Notes: generated from the letters alone by a model not told the origin. DNA of 36,469 nucleotides from Candidatus Omnitrophota bacterium (GCA_015233405.1 JADFXT010000004.1:1-36469), one strand, 5' to 3'. Counted from the first letter of the stretch, positions 7,343 to 16,994 are shown. Numbers and translations: made by a program.

Positions 7343-8017
7343 CTAACAGCCGACCGCTGAAACATTCAACTCATCAACGATTTTGGCAACGTCTAAAACA
7401 TAAGAAACGATTTTAAACGGTTTAGATAAAATAAGTTCGTCTTGGGTACTCGATCCCGTAGCGACGGCAACGGTCTTGACCAAGGCATTATGGCCGGTCT
7501 CGACATCCACCGTCATGTCCCCGACAAAAACAGCTTCGTCGGGCTTGAGGGAAAATTTTTGAAGGATCTGTGCCAGGATCTCGCCGTCAGGCTTTTGGCG
7601 TTTGACCATATCGCCAGAAACAACATACTGAAAATAATCCTGAATTTTAAGATGATGTAAAATCACCTGCGTCGACCACTGCGGCCGGTTGGTCGCCACC
7701 GCCAATAAAAGCCCGCGCTCTTTTAATATCTTAAGAAGGTCTTTGGCTCCAGGCATAAATTTCGTCCCGGATTTCAAAGACCGTTTATGATGCTGTCGGT
7801 AAATCGCGATGATCTTATCAACGTCCTCAGGCTTCACGAAACGGCTCATCAAATTCCGCTCACCCCAACCCACGCTTCGCTGAATCGTTTCATCATCCGC
7901 CGGAGGATATCCTAAAGTTTTAAGCGCATAATTGAGGCTCTCACAAACAGCCTTATAGGCATTCACGATGGTTCCGTCGAGGTCGAAGATGACAAGCTTG
8001 ATTGTGGACATATTCAT
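7343..8017 (-). CDS. HAD-superfamily hydrolase, phosphoglycolate-phosphatase-like
   Basis: A 224-residue cytosolic phosphatase. HAD motif I is DLDGT (D12, D14), a helical cap follows (about residues 20-85), motif II is VATNRPQW (about 106), motif III the Lys of KRQKPDGEI, and motif IV VFVGDMTVDVETG. This is the Gph/PGMB subclass, which removes phosphate from 2-phosphoglycolate or similar small phosphate esters; the real substrate cannot be told. It is the last gene of the long run that begins at prfB. A second possible start is the ATG two codons in; neither has a strong ribosome site. Confidence 0.85.
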   Translation of the reverse strand: MNMSTIKLVIFDLDGTIVNAYKAVCESLNYALKTLGYPPADDETIQRSVGWGERNLMSRFVKPEDVDKIIAIYRQHHKRSLKSGTKFMPGAKDLLKILKERGLLLAVATNRPQWSTQVILHHLKIQDYFQYVVSGDMVKRQKPDGEILAQILQKFSLKPDEAVFVGDMTVDVETGHNALVKTVAVATGSSTQDELILSKPFKIVSYVLDVAKIVDELNVSAVGC

Positions 8018-8062
8018 TTTATTGACCGGGTGTTCGCTCTTCTAAACCCTGCCCCTTGATGA

Positions 8063-8248
8063 TTATTTCTGCTGGCTAACGATAAAAAGCATCAGCATGC
8101 CGCCTAAGGCAAAGATCATGCCTATCGCGCCTCTAAACAAGATGACCACATCTTGCCACCACAAGAGGACGAGCATAATGCCAAAAATCAGGATGAGATT
8201 CCCGGCGAGAAATAATAAAAATTTTTTGTAATTGTTTTGGTCTGACAT
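8063..8248 (-). CDS. Small two-helix membrane protein, 61 residues
   Basis: Unrecognised. From MSDQNNYKKFLLFLAG it has two hydrophobic helices (about residues 9-31 and 36-57) separated by a short loop QDVVILFR, and ends VSQQK. I start it at the ATG at 8248 because AAAGG stands about seven bases before it; the frame stays open upstream into the AT-rich palindrome 8291-8357 but that part is repeat sequence. Located between lpxL and the HAD gene on the same strand. It could be a small envelope subunit. Confidence 0.6.
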   Translation of the reverse strand: MSDQNNYKKFLLFLAGNLILIFGIMLVLLWWQDVVILFRGAIGMIFALGGMLMLFIVSQQK

Positions 8249-8290
8249 AAAATTACCTTTTTGAAAAATTCGAATACCGAAATACGAAAT

Positions 8291-8357
8291 AAATTCCAAA
8301 CCCGAAATCCCAAATGGTGTCTTTTATTTTTGGGGATTTCAGATTTGTTTCGAATTT
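8291..8357. repeat. Imperfect palindrome of the GAAATCC/GGATTTC type
   Basis: Left arm 8291-8311 and right arm about 8333-8357 are imperfect inverted repeats built from AAATTC and GAAATCCC blocks; related GAAAT blocks continue on both sides (8270-8290, 8358-8374). The right arm supplies the last codons (KSEM) and the stop of lpxL. Translations of such repeats (EIRN/KSEI runs) appear in many uncultured-bacterium genomes. Confidence 0.6.
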
Positions 8358-9298
8358 CACATTTCGGATTTCGTGCTTGAAGATCCCTCCGGCTTTGTCT
8401 TCCAGCGCTTATGCATCCAGCCCCATTCATGAGGGTATTTACGAATATAACGCTCAATAATTTGTGTGATCTTTGCCGTATTGACCAAAAGCGTTTCGTC
8501 CTCGGTCTTTCCGGATATTAATTCCAATGGCGGCTCAATAATGACCCGGTGGAAATCTCCCTTTTCCCGAATAATGAACATCGGCAAAATGACGGCTTGG
8601 GTCCTTAAAGAAAAAACAACCGGGCCCGTGCCGGTGGCCGCTTTCTCGCCGAAGAAATCCACAAAAACCCCGCTGCCGTTGCCAAAATTCTGGTCGAGAA
8701 GAATAAACAATAGTTCATTATTGCGCAAGGCTTTCAGACAACTGGTCACGCACTCTCTGCGGGGAACCGCATAAATCGTTTTCAATCCTTCTTCAGTCCG
8801 GCGCCTCAACAGATCTGCCTCCAATTTCTCGTCGCGCGCCGGGCGGATAATCGCGTTAACCGCATATCCTTTTTTGGCCAGAGAAAACATCAACAAAGGA
8901 AAATTTCCAAAATGCGCCGTGACAATTATAACCCCACGGCCTTTGGCCACGGCTTGGTCCAAATACTCTAAGCCTTCATACTGGACCTTTTTTCCCAACA
9001 TCTTGGGATGAGCCATAAAAAATAACATCTCGACCATGCCCAGCCCAAAATGATCGAAACAGCGACGGATAATCTGCTTGATTTCTTTCTCGGACTTTTC
9101 TTTACCGAAAGCGATATGCAGGCTTTCTTCGGCAATACGCCTTTGACGGATCATAAAAACAAAACCGATCTTAAGGAACACAAACGTGATCCCCCGCATG
9201 ATAGAATAGGGCACCCAACGGAAGAACCATCCGAAAAAATATAGAGCATTGCGGGCCAAAGCCCTCTGAAAACTTCTGACTATTTTCTTTGAATCCAT
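8357..9298 (-). CDS. lpxL: Lipid A acyltransferase, LpxL/HtrB family
   Basis: A 313-residue inner-membrane enzyme of the LPS acyltransferase family, which adds a secondary acyl chain to Kdo-lipid A. An N-terminal membrane anchor (about residues 17-50) is followed by the catalytic region IIVTAHFGNFPLL with His129, then the conserved blocks AIIRPARDEKLEADLLRRR, FILLDQNFGNGSGVFVDFFG, GTGPVVFSLRT and HEWGWMHKRWKT near the C-terminus. In the usual H-x4-[D/E] motif the acid should be at residue 134, which is Pro here. The gene stops inside the palindrome 8291-8357. It follows the TPR/GT-C gene in the same direction, with AGGA about ten bases before the ATG. Confidence 0.88.
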   Translation of the reverse strand: MDSKKIVRSFQRALARNALYFFGWFFRWVPYSIMRGITFVFLKIGFVFMIRQRRIAEESLHIAFGKEKSEKEIKQIIRRCFDHFGLGMVEMLFFMAHPKMLGKKVQYEGLEYLDQAVAKGRGVIIVTAHFGNFPLLMFSLAKKGYAVNAIIRPARDEKLEADLLRRRTEEGLKTIYAVPRRECVTSCLKALRNNELLFILLDQNFGNGSGVFVDFFGEKAATGTGPVVFSLRTQAVILPMFIIREKGDFHRVIIEPPLELISGKTEDETLLVNTAKITQIIERYIRKYPHEWGWMHKRWKTKPEGSSSTKSEM

Positions 9299-9401
9299 AA
9301 AAGTTTTTTCCTATTGGCAGAACGACGATGACTTCCCTCTAAAAACGGTAATATGTTAACATAAACCTGAATTTCTCCATAGAAATTTTCTTTTAAAAGA
9401 A

Positions 9402-11450
9402 TTACGGTCGCCCGTTTTTTAAAACATTGGCCTGGTCGATAAGCATTGGGAAACGTTTATCTTTTGGGTACAACTTCGCTGCGTCCTGCCAAAGGCTAAT
9501 AGCCTTATCATATTCTTTGAGATTGGCTAAAAATTTTCCAAGACTAATCAAGGCTTCTTTATTTTTGGGATCAAGTTTTAAGGCCTTGGAAAAAAACTCA
9601 AAAGACATCTTCAGATAATTTCTCAGCGCAAACATATTGCCAATATCCACAAGAAGCGGGACATCGTCGCTGTGCGCCAACAATTCTTGGGCCGATTGCA
9701 CCACCAAATCCGGTTCTTTTCTTAGAAATTGGGTCTCCATCAGAAAAACCCACGTCAAACGATCTTTAGGCGCGATATTCAAATTTTCCCTGCATAATCT
9801 TTCCGCGTCGAGATATTTTTCTTGCCGATGATATATTTGAATCAAACCATAACGACCTTCTAACCCTAGAGGATCAAAATGAATTGACTGATAAAACGCC
9901 TTTTGCGCATCATTTTGTCGCCCTTGTTTCATATAGGCAGCGCCCAAATTATTACACACAACCGCTGAAGAAGGATAAAACTCCAAGGCCTTTTTAAAAT
10001 ATTTTATCGCCTTGTCCGGATCATTCTCGCCGAGCTCGATTAATCCCAGATTAGAAAGCGCCTGCCAATCGGTCGGACGGTTTTCTAAGGATCTCGAGAA
10101 ATATTCTTTAGCGAGTTCAAGATTTTTCTCTTCAAGATAGGCGCCGGCAAGCCAAAAATTAATACTTTTATAATTAGGAACCTGTTTTAACCAATATAAC
10201 GAATAACTCTTAGGGGTTTTCCAAACCTCATTCATGGCGCGTGAAATAAACAAAAAAGATAAAGCAAGGAAAATTATAACAGTCAGTCCTAGAATTTTTG
10301 ACCGTTTTTGATAAAGCCACAAACAGGACATCGCTAAAAGAGCAAAAAATCCTATCGACGGAAAAAATAACCAGTGCGGCTCAATGGTCAGTCCGGATTG
10401 AGACCGGATAAAACAACCTATCGTCACCGGCACTATCCCGATCATAAGCATCGCCCAACTCCAACCGGCGAACATAGACCGTTGGCGAAGATAAAAAAAC
10501 AAATAGACGGCTGCTATCGCTAAAGCTACAAATCCCAAATTCCATAATAATAGATGGTCTCGCACCGGCCAAGTCAGCCAAAAAAGGACAATATTATGAG
10601 GGAAAACCAGATTGGAGAAATACCAAAAAATCAACTTTAAGAAAGTGGCGATATACTCAAACAAATTAATATGTAAGACGGGGATCTTATCAATTAAAGA
10701 GCCCTGCACACTGGAAAACTTAAAACGAAAAAGGAGCTGCAACACAAATAAAAGAAAATAATACCGGCAGGCTTTTAAACTTTCTAGAAACGATTTCTTC
10801 TTTAAGATCCAGAAAGTCGCCAACAAATACAACGGCAAGATCATTGCGGATTCATGACACAGGCAGGCGCTACAGTAAGCTAATAGAGCCAACACATCAT
10901 AACGGAAAGACCTTGTGGGAGTTTTTCTTGCCTTTAGAAAGAACGCTAGCGCTATAATTTGAAATAAAAACTGAACGGCAAAAACATTGGTCGTAATATA
11001 ATTGACGACAAAACCATTCATGGGATGGACCAGAAAAAAAAGGCTGCCTAAGAAAGCCAAAATCCTTTTGCCCGTCACATCAAGCCAAAAGAAAAAGAGT
11101 GCCAACCCGCAAAGATAAAATAAAAATAAATTAAATGTATGATACCCAAATGGATTCTCTCGAAAGAGCGGATAACAAAGACTGGGCAAGATATCAACAA
11201 CCGGACGATAGAATTCCTTAGACCAGTTCTGCGTTTCGTCGGAGAAACTCCTCTCCGGAAGAAAACTTTGAGAAAGATATTTCAGATTTTGGGCCTTAGG
11301 ATTCTTTAAAAGAAGCGAAATATCGTCCATCATAAAGGCGTTATGAAGGCTGTTAGAATAGCATAGGATGGCCGCCAACAAAAGCACGGCCGCGATGATG
11401 GCATTTTGAACGGGTCCCCGACGGGTCATTGAACTGAAAGGAATTTTCAT
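9402..11450 (-). CDS. GT-C-like membrane protein with C-terminal TPR repeats
   Basis: A 682-residue protein of TMTC-like architecture: about 11 membrane helices (residues 17-410) followed by a TPR domain (about 430-670). The first large loop has the paired acids MMDD (42-43) and a downstream YRPVVDILPS segment, as in GT-C glycosyltransferases that use polyprenyl-phosphate sugars. TPR units are readable at NFWLAGAYLEEKNLELAKEY, ALSNLGLIELGENDPDKAI and AVVCNNLGAAYMKQGRQNDA. In GT-C fold enzymes of the TMTC kind the TPRs bind the acceptor protein. Its ATG follows the lnt stop with no gap, so translation is likely coupled. Substrate unknown; protein O-glycosylation in the periplasm is a guess. 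Confidence 0.8.
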   Translation of the reverse strand: MKIPFSSMTRRGPVQNAIIAAVLLLAAILCYSNSLHNAFMMDDISLLLKNPKAQNLKYLSQSFLPERSFSDETQNWSKEFYRPVVDILPSLCYPLFRENPFGYHTFNLFLFYLCGLALFFFWLDVTGKRILAFLGSLFFLVHPMNGFVVNYITTNVFAVQFLFQIIALAFFLKARKTPTRSFRYDVLALLAYCSACLCHESAMILPLYLLATFWILKKKSFLESLKACRYYFLLFVLQLLFRFKFSSVQGSLIDKIPVLHINLFEYIATFLKLIFWYFSNLVFPHNIVLFWLTWPVRDHLLLWNLGFVALAIAAVYLFFYLRQRSMFAGWSWAMLMIGIVPVTIGCFIRSQSGLTIEPHWLFFPSIGFFALLAMSCLWLYQKRSKILGLTVIIFLALSFLFISRAMNEVWKTPKSYSLYWLKQVPNYKSINFWLAGAYLEEKNLELAKEYFSRSLENRPTDWQALSNLGLIELGENDPDKAIKYFKKALEFYPSSAVVCNNLGAAYMKQGRQNDAQKAFYQSIHFDPLGLEGRYGLIQIYHRQEKYLDAERLCRENLNIAPKDRLTWVFLMETQFLRKEPDLVVQSAQELLAHSDDVPLLVDIGNMFALRNYLKMSFEFFSKALKLDPKNKEALISLGKFLANLKEYDKAISLWQDAAKLYPKDKRFPMLIDQANVLKNGRP

Positions 11451-12956
11451 TTAATTCGGACGTTTCCTTGTACTTATCATCCCTAGAATAACATAGCCCA
11501 CGCACAACCAGGCAAAAAGGTCTCCGAATTTTGTATAAAAAGTCTTTAAAGAATTTAAACTGACACTCTGGGCCGCAAAGCCTTGAACATAGGTCATTTT
11601 GCCATTTTTATCCGTAACCGCTTTGACCACTTTTCCCAAGGGATTGATAAAACAGCTCACGCCTGTATTAGCTGCGCGGACAACCATCTTTCGATTCTCG
11701 ACGGCACGAAAGACGCTTTCCTCAAGATGCAAAAACGGCGCTTGCGTGTCTTTAAACCAGTCGTCATTCGTGATATTAATCAAAACTTGTGCGCCGTTGT
11801 TGACAAACGCGCGAGATAAACCCGGCGAGCTGTCTTCAAAACAAATCAAGACGGAAAATCGACGGGCTCCCTTAAGATCAAAAACAGTAAATTCTTTTCC
11901 TGGAGTAAAATCGTCAATCGGGACGACATATTTTAAGAAAGGGAATATCCGTCGATACGGAATATATTCGCCGTACGGGACGAGTTTAAGCTTATCATAT
12001 CTTTTAACGGTCTGTCCTTCCTGGGACAGTAAAAGCGCGGAATTATAATAAATTCTTTCATCTTCACTAACAACCGCTCCCAACAAAAGAGGGATTTTCT
12101 CCTCGGATGCGAATCCTTTGACCTGCGTAAAAAGTTCCTCTTCTTCCGGAAGAACGCCAGGAACAGCCGATTCCGGCCAGATAATTAGCTCAGGATGAGA
12201 CGTTAAAGACTGTCGGCTTAATGAAATCTGGTTTTGAATAATATGGTCCCATGCGGCAACGCGCCATCGCTCCGTTAATCCAACCGAAGGCTGGATAATA
12301 GCAATTTTTATATTTCCCGTCGGAGTGATCCGGCATTTAAGCCGATATTGACCATAGCCTAACGCGAGGCCCAGGCAGACAACGACCGTCACGATGGCTG
12401 TCCATCTTTGAGAAATCTTTTCGCGCGAAAATAAAGATTCTTTAATGCCGATATTGATGAGCACGATCAAAAAAGACACGCCATACATGCCAGTGATATC
12501 GGAGATCTGAATGGCTGGCAAATTTTTATACTGGGACAATCCCAAAGACGCCCAACTCATCCCGGAGATCAAATGTGCCCGGGCGAATTCCAAAACCACC
12601 CAAGCAGCAGGAATAAGAAAAAGTTTCCAAAAAGATTTTTGTTTCTGAAAAAAACTCGTCGCCAGGCCAAAGAGGCCAAAAAAGATGGCAAAATAACAGG
12701 AAAGAATGACAGCGCCTAAAAACGTCACATAACATAACCAATAAAACGTAAACCCAAAAAAGATAAACCCGCAAAAATAGCCGATACGAAATGAATCTTT
12801 AAGAGATTTCCCGTCGATAGAAAATAAAAACGGGATGAGCCCGACCCATGCCAAAGCCCAAAAATCCGTTTTGGGAAAAGCCAGGATCAACAGGATGGAA
12901 GAAATGCCCGCAAGCAATCCGCTTCGGGATTTAAAGAATTTTAGGAAAGAGATCAT
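11451..12956 (-). CDS. lnt: Apolipoprotein N-acyltransferase
   Basis: Adds the third acyl chain to the N-terminal Cys of lipoproteins in the inner membrane, a step needed for Lol-type sorting to the outer membrane. The 501 residues hold an N-terminal set of membrane helices (about 1-200) and a nitrilase-fold periplasmic domain. The catalytic triad is visible: E262 in WPESAVPG, K322 in RYDKLKLVPYGEYIP, and C372 in LICFEDSSPG. A last membrane helix follows (about 478-495). The gene lies 36 bases after cbiM and abuts the TPR/GT-C gene. Clients in this window include the DUF3568 protein and LptE. Confidence 0.96.
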   Translation of the reverse strand: MISFLKFFKSRSGLLAGISSILLILAFPKTDFWALAWVGLIPFLFSIDGKSLKDSFRIGYFCGFIFFGFTFYWLCYVTFLGAVILSCYFAIFFGLFGLATSFFQKQKSFWKLFLIPAAWVVLEFARAHLISGMSWASLGLSQYKNLPAIQISDITGMYGVSFLIVLINIGIKESLFSREKISQRWTAIVTVVVCLGLALGYGQYRLKCRITPTGNIKIAIIQPSVGLTERWRVAAWDHIIQNQISLSRQSLTSHPELIIWPESAVPGVLPEEEELFTQVKGFASEEKIPLLLGAVVSEDERIYYNSALLLSQEGQTVKRYDKLKLVPYGEYIPYRRIFPFLKYVVPIDDFTPGKEFTVFDLKGARRFSVLICFEDSSPGLSRAFVNNGAQVLINITNDDWFKDTQAPFLHLEESVFRAVENRKMVVRAANTGVSCFINPLGKVVKAVTDKNGKMTYVQGFAAQSVSLNSLKTFYTKFGDLFAWLCVGYVILGMISTRKRPN

Positions 12957-12992
12957 CGTATCAATGCGCCCCTTAATGGGAGAGTCAATCTC

Positions 12993-13883
12993 TTAGGAAA
13001 CGATGCGTCGTCGGGCCAACACAATCCGTCCTGCCAAAAAGGTCACGGCAGAAACGATTCCCACACCCAAAAGACCGGCAATGATAGTTGAATAACCCGT
13101 CTGATGAATAAACGCCGTTTGATAATCCGGGAAAAGAACGGGCGTGTTCCATCCAGAAAATTGCTTAAAAGAAAGCGTCCCTGCTACCCATTCAAGTCCG
13201 TCGGGCAAACGGCTGGCAAACGGGCTTAAACTTGCCGCCATGATAGCTAAGGCGAAACTTCCCGCGGCAAAAGTTTTTTCCTTTAAATAAAACGATTTAA
13301 ACGCCGATACAACTAAAACAGTCAGGATGGATTCCCCTAAACCAATCAAAAGATGGACAGAAAGCATTGCAGGCAAAACTTTATTTAAAGCAACGACACC
13401 CGAAAATGCCACTTCAAACGAACAGGCCACAGCGCCTAAGATAACTGACATCAAAGCACCCAACCCGAGAGCCAAAGGTCTGGAAACACCTTTTTGTGTC
13501 ATACGGTTTAAAAGAAATCCGGCTAATCCAGCGCCGAGAAAGGCCATATTAATAATGTTAGCTCCTAAGGCATTGACGCCACCGTCGCCGAACAAAACCG
13601 CCTGCACCGCCAGGACAATCGTCATCGCCAAGACAGCAAACGGCACACCCAGAAAACTAACGGCCAGCATCGCGCCGACCAAATGGCCCGAGGTTCCGTT
13701 TAAAACAGGATAATTCAGCATCTGTAAGGCAAAGACCAAAGCCGCAATGGCAGAAAATTTCACCGCTGAAGGCTTTTGTTCTTGCCGACGGGCATAATAC
13801 GCCGCTAACCCTACACCAACAACGCCAACACTCAGAGTAACAGGGCAAACTTGCCCATGTAACATGGAACTTGGAATATGCAT
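12993..13883 (-). CDS. cbiM: CbiM/NikM-type metal uptake component with fused PDGLE domain
   Basis: Substrate-binding membrane subunit of an energy-coupling-factor transporter for Co2+ or Ni2+. It starts with the metal-binding N-terminus MHIPSSMLHG (H2), followed by about seven helices; conserved blocks include NGTSGHLVGAMLA and NALGANIINMAFLG. The C-terminal part carries SPFASRLPDGLEWVAG, the PDGLE motif normally found in CbiN or the separate NikN, and a final helix, so M and N are fused. There is a strong AAAGGAG before the ATG. No cbiQ or cbiO is nearby and there is no cobalamin or NiCo riboswitch: only 50 bases separate it from the secA stop, so it depends on the secA transcript. Confidence 0.88.
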   Translation of the reverse strand: MHIPSSMLHGQVCPVTLSVGVVGVGLAAYYARRQEQKPSAVKFSAIAALVFALQMLNYPVLNGTSGHLVGAMLAVSFLGVPFAVLAMTIVLAVQAVLFGDGGVNALGANIINMAFLGAGLAGFLLNRMTQKGVSRPLALGLGALMSVILGAVACSFEVAFSGVVALNKVLPAMLSVHLLIGLGESILTVLVVSAFKSFYLKEKTFAAGSFALAIMAASLSPFASRLPDGLEWVAGTLSFKQFSGWNTPVLFPDYQTAFIHQTGYSTIIAGLLGVGIVSAVTFLAGRIVLARRRIVS

Positions 13884-13933
13884 CTTGACTCCTTTGGTAT
13901 TTTTAATTTTTCTCTTTTATTTTTTAATAAATT

Positions 13934-16921
13934 TTAACGCCCACAGCATTTCTTATATTTTTTACCACTGCCGCACGGGCAAGGATCATTACGCCCGACT
14001 TTGGGTCCTTCTTTATGATACGGCGTTTGCTTCACAGGCTCTAATTGTTCCTCTTCTTCCCCAGACCCGCCGTATTCTGATGCGATCTGTTGCGGCATCG
14101 GCCTGGACATCCCGGAAACCTCGTCGTGAATCAATTTTTGCGGCAAAGACCCGAAGACGCTCTTGACCTGGCGTTTCGGCCCGGCAGATTGCACCTTAAA
14201 AATAATCTCCGCCACTTCCTGGTTAATGGAATAATACATCTCCTCGAACATTTGAAAGCCTTCTTTTTTATATTCCACCAACGGGTCGCGCTGGGCAAAA
14301 GAACGTAAACCGATCCCTTCCTTCATCTGATCCATCGCATACAAATGGTCTTTCCATTTCGAATCGATGGTGTGGAGCAAAAGCATCCGCTCGACTTGAC
14401 GAAGCTGGTCGGCGCCCATCTCTTTTTCTTTTTCTGTATAAAGCGCCAATAGAATTTCTAAAAGTTTTTCTTTTAAATCTTCAGGAGAAAGAGCTAAAAG
14501 CTCATCCTTTTTCTGAGTAACATCCAAATTGAATTTTTGTTTTAAGGCGAGGACAAATCCCTCGACGCGAACATCCGCATCATCTTGATTGTCGGAAGAA
14601 ACATGCTGTGTCACGACGGCGTTGATGCCTTCGGTAATAGCCTCAATAATCATATCTTTGACATCCATGCTTTCCAAGACGGCCCGGCGCATGTCATAAA
14701 TGACTTCCCGTTGACGGTTCATGACGTCGTCGTATTCTAGCAAATGTTTTCTGATCTCAAAGTTATGCGATTCGACCCTTTTCTGCGCCGTTTCAATAGA
14801 ACGGCTTAATAATGAATGCTCCAAAACTTGCCCTTCTTCCATCCCTAAAGTGTTCATGACGCCGATAATTCTGTCGGAGGCAAAAAGCCGCATCAGATCA
14901 TCCTCGAGCGAAACATAAAACCTCGATGAACCCGGGTCGCCCTGACGTCCTTGACGTCCGCGTAACTGATTATCAATACGACGAGACTCATGGCGTTCGG
15001 TCCCCAGAACATGGAGCCCGCCTAAGCCAACAACCTTGGCATGCTCTTCTTTGGTCTGCTGGCGAAATTGCGCGATAAATGTCTTGGTCTTTTCTTCCAG
15101 CTCTTCTTTATTCTTTGGGTCTTCCAATTTTTGCTGCGCCAGGCTCTTGGCCAAGAATTCCGCGTTCCCGCCGAGGAGAATATCCGTACCACGGCCCGCC
15201 ATGTTGGTCGCGATGGTGACCGCTTTATACCGCCCAGCCTGCGCGATGATCTGGGCCTCCATCTCATGATATTTAGCGTTTAAAACTTTATGGGCAATGC
15301 CACGCTGGGTCAACAGCTTGGACAAAACCTCAGACTTTTCAATAGAAATCGTACCGACTAAGACCGGCTGACCTTTTGCGTTACACTCTGCGATCTCATC
15401 GGTCACGGCCTTGAATTTTTCCTTAACGCTGCGATAAACAGCGTCGGGATAATTGTTGCGCTGCAACTTCTTATTTGTCGGAATCACAACCGTGTCCAAC
15501 TTATAGATCTGCGCGAACTCCGCAGCTTCCGTATAAGCCGTACCGGTCATCCCGGAGAGTTTTTCATAAAGACGAAAATAATTCTGGAACGTGATGGTCG
15601 CGAGCGTCTGATTTTCCCGCTCGATCTTAATGCCTTCCTTAGACTCAACGGCCTGATGAAGCCCGTCGGACCATCGGCGGCCGGGCATCAAACGCCCGGT
15701 AAACTCGTCGACAATAATCACTTCGCCCTCTTTAACCACATATTCCACATCACGCTTAAAAAACTCATGGGCCTTGATGGCCTGCAAAATGTGATGGCGG
15801 TATTCAATGGTTTCCATGTCGTGAAGGTTTGCAATCCCAAAAAGTTTTGCGGCCTTTTCTTCCCCTTTTTCCGTCATGGAAATGGACTTGGCTTTTTCAT
15901 CGGCCAGATAATCGTACCCTTCGCCTAAATTCACCCCACTATGTTTGGCCTGGATTTCATCCCCTTCGGTAATTCGTTTTCCTTTTAACTGCCTAGCGAT
16001 ATCATTGGCCCGGTAATATTTGTCCGTAGATTCCTCCGCCGGCCCGGAAATGATCAAAGGCGTCCTGGCCTCGTCAATCAAAATACTATCAACCTCGTCG
16101 ACAATCGCAAAATGATGCGGCCGCTGGACCATGTGTTCTTTAAAATTGACCATGTTATCCCGCAGATAATCAAACCCGTATTCGTTATTCGTCCCATAGG
16201 TGATGTCACAACCATATTCCGCTTGACGCTCTTCCGGCATCATATCGTGCTGGATAACCCCGACGGTAAGGCCTAAAAATTCATAAATCGGCCCCATCCA
16301 TTCCCGGTCGCGCTTGGCCAAATAATCGTTAACGGTAACCACATGCACACCTTCTCCGGTCAAGGCGTTTAAATACGCTGCCAGCGTCGCTACAAGCGTT
16401 TTACCTTCACCGGTGGTCATCTCCGAGATACATCCGCTATGAAGGACCATACCGCCTAAAAGCTGGACGTCAAAATGCCGCATATTAAGCGCACGTTTCC
16501 CCGCCTCACGCACAACCGCAAAGGCTTCAGGCAACATATCGTCGAGGACTTTCTTCTTGGCCTGCTTTAAAGTCTCTTTGGCTTTATCGATCTGAAGGTT
16601 CAAATCATCTTTTTCTTCATAAGATTTGGCTTCTCGAAGAAGACTCTTAAGCCTCGCCAATTCTTCCTTTTCCGGTTTGACCGCCTCTTCATACTTTAGT
16701 TTAAAAACGCCCGTTTTTTCTCTCAATTGCTCGTTAGACAATTTGCTGATCGTCTCTTCCATCCCGTTGATTTGAGAAACAACGCTGGAGAGCCTTTTTA
16801 ATAACCCGACCGACGGCAACGGCATTTCATGATTTAAATGGATCGTGACCGGAGGTTTTAATCCATCGATAAATTTCTGGGCGGAACTGATGACTTGTTT
16901 GCGAATTAGAAAATCTAACAT
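13934..16921 (-). CDS. secA: Preprotein translocase ATPase SecA
   Basis: The motor that drives unfolded preproteins through SecYEG. From [10 protein letters not shown] (ATG at 16921, AAAGGA upstream) it is 995 residues. The Walker A loop is MTTGEGKT (171-175 for GEGKT), the [13 protein letters not shown] block is Walker B, motif VI is found around [21 protein letters not shown], and the C-terminus carries the zinc finger [17 protein letters not shown]. Relative to E. coli the Walker A is about 65 residues further in, because of an acidic/basic coiled insertion (about residues 78-130, [20 protein letters not shown] onward). A longer upstream reading frame runs through the palindrome 16939-16994 and is not real. 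Second gene of the prfB run. Confidence 0.97.
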   Translation of the reverse strand: MLDFLIRKQVISSAQKFIDGLKPPVTIHLNHEMPLPSVGLLKRLSSVVSQINGMEETISKLSNEQLREKTGVFKLKYEEAVKPEKEELARLKSLLREAKSYEEKDDLNLQIDKAKETLKQAKKKVLDDMLPEAFAVVREAGKRALNMRHFDVQLLGGMVLHSGCISEMTTGEGKTLVATLAAYLNALTGEGVHVVTVNDYLAKRDREWMGPIYEFLGLTVGVIQHDMMPEERQAEYGCDITYGTNNEYGFDYLRDNMVNFKEHMVQRPHHFAIVDEVDSILIDEARTPLIISGPAEESTDKYYRANDIARQLKGKRITEGDEIQAKHSGVNLGEGYDYLADEKAKSISMTEKGEEKAAKLFGIANLHDMETIEYRHHILQAIKAHEFFKRDVEYVVKEGEVIIVDEFTGRLMPGRRWSDGLHQAVESKEGIKIERENQTLATITFQNYFRLYEKLSGMTGTAYTEAAEFAQIYKLDTVVIPTNKKLQRNNYPDAVYRSVKEKFKAVTDEIAECNAKGQPVLVGTISIEKSEVLSKLLTQRGIAHKVLNAKYHEMEAQIIAQAGRYKAVTIATNMAGRGTDILLGGNAEFLAKSLAQQKLEDPKNKEELEEKTKTFIAQFRQQTKEEHAKVVGLGGLHVLGTERHESRRIDNQLRGRQGRQGDPGSSRFYVSLEDDLMRLFASDRIIGVMNTLGMEEGQVLEHSLLSRSIETAQKRVESHNFEIRKHLLEYDDVMNRQREVIYDMRRAVLESMDVKDMIIEAITEGINAVVTQHVSSDNQDDADVRVEGFVLALKQKFNLDVTQKKDELLALSPEDLKEKLLEILLALYTEKEKEMGADQLRQVERMLLLHTIDSKWKDHLYAMDQMKEGIGLRSFAQRDPLVEYKKEGFQMFEEMYYSINQEVAEIIFKVQSAGPKRQVKSVFGSLPQKLIHDEVSGMSRPMPQQIASEYGGSGEEEEQLEPVKQTPYHKEGPKVGRNDPCPCGSGKKYKKCCGR

Positions 16922-16938
16922 GTATTTTCCTTTGGTAT

Positions 16939-16994
16939 GTAGGGGCGGGTCTTGTGCCTGCCCTTTATCGGGCGCCCACAAGGGGCGCCCCTAC
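16939..16994. repeat. Dispersed GTAGGGGCG...CGCCCCTAC palindrome
   Basis: A 56-base inverted repeat with a perfect 9-bp outer stem (16939-16947 with 16986-16994), an inner TTGTG/CACAA match and a GCCC/GGGC tip. It fills the gap between the prfB stop and the secA ribosome site. From memory, near-identical GTAGGGGCG-type palindromes occur in intergenic gaps of many uncultured and cultured phyla. Confidence 0.75.

Noticed and set aside
8188-8457. An 89-codon minus-strand frame
   Set aside because: Mostly translation of the GAAATCC-type palindrome and out-of-frame lpxL.
9375-9402. Palindromes TTCTTTTAAAAGAA and AATTTCT/AGAAATT as a terminator after the TPR/GT-C gene
   Set aside because: Both are AT-only weak stems without a following T run; likely chance in AT-rich spacer, so not listed as a terminator.
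13884-13933. Cobalamin or NiCo riboswitch before cbiM
   Set aside because: Only 50 AT-rich bases separate secA and cbiM, too short for either riboswitch, and no B12-box is present.
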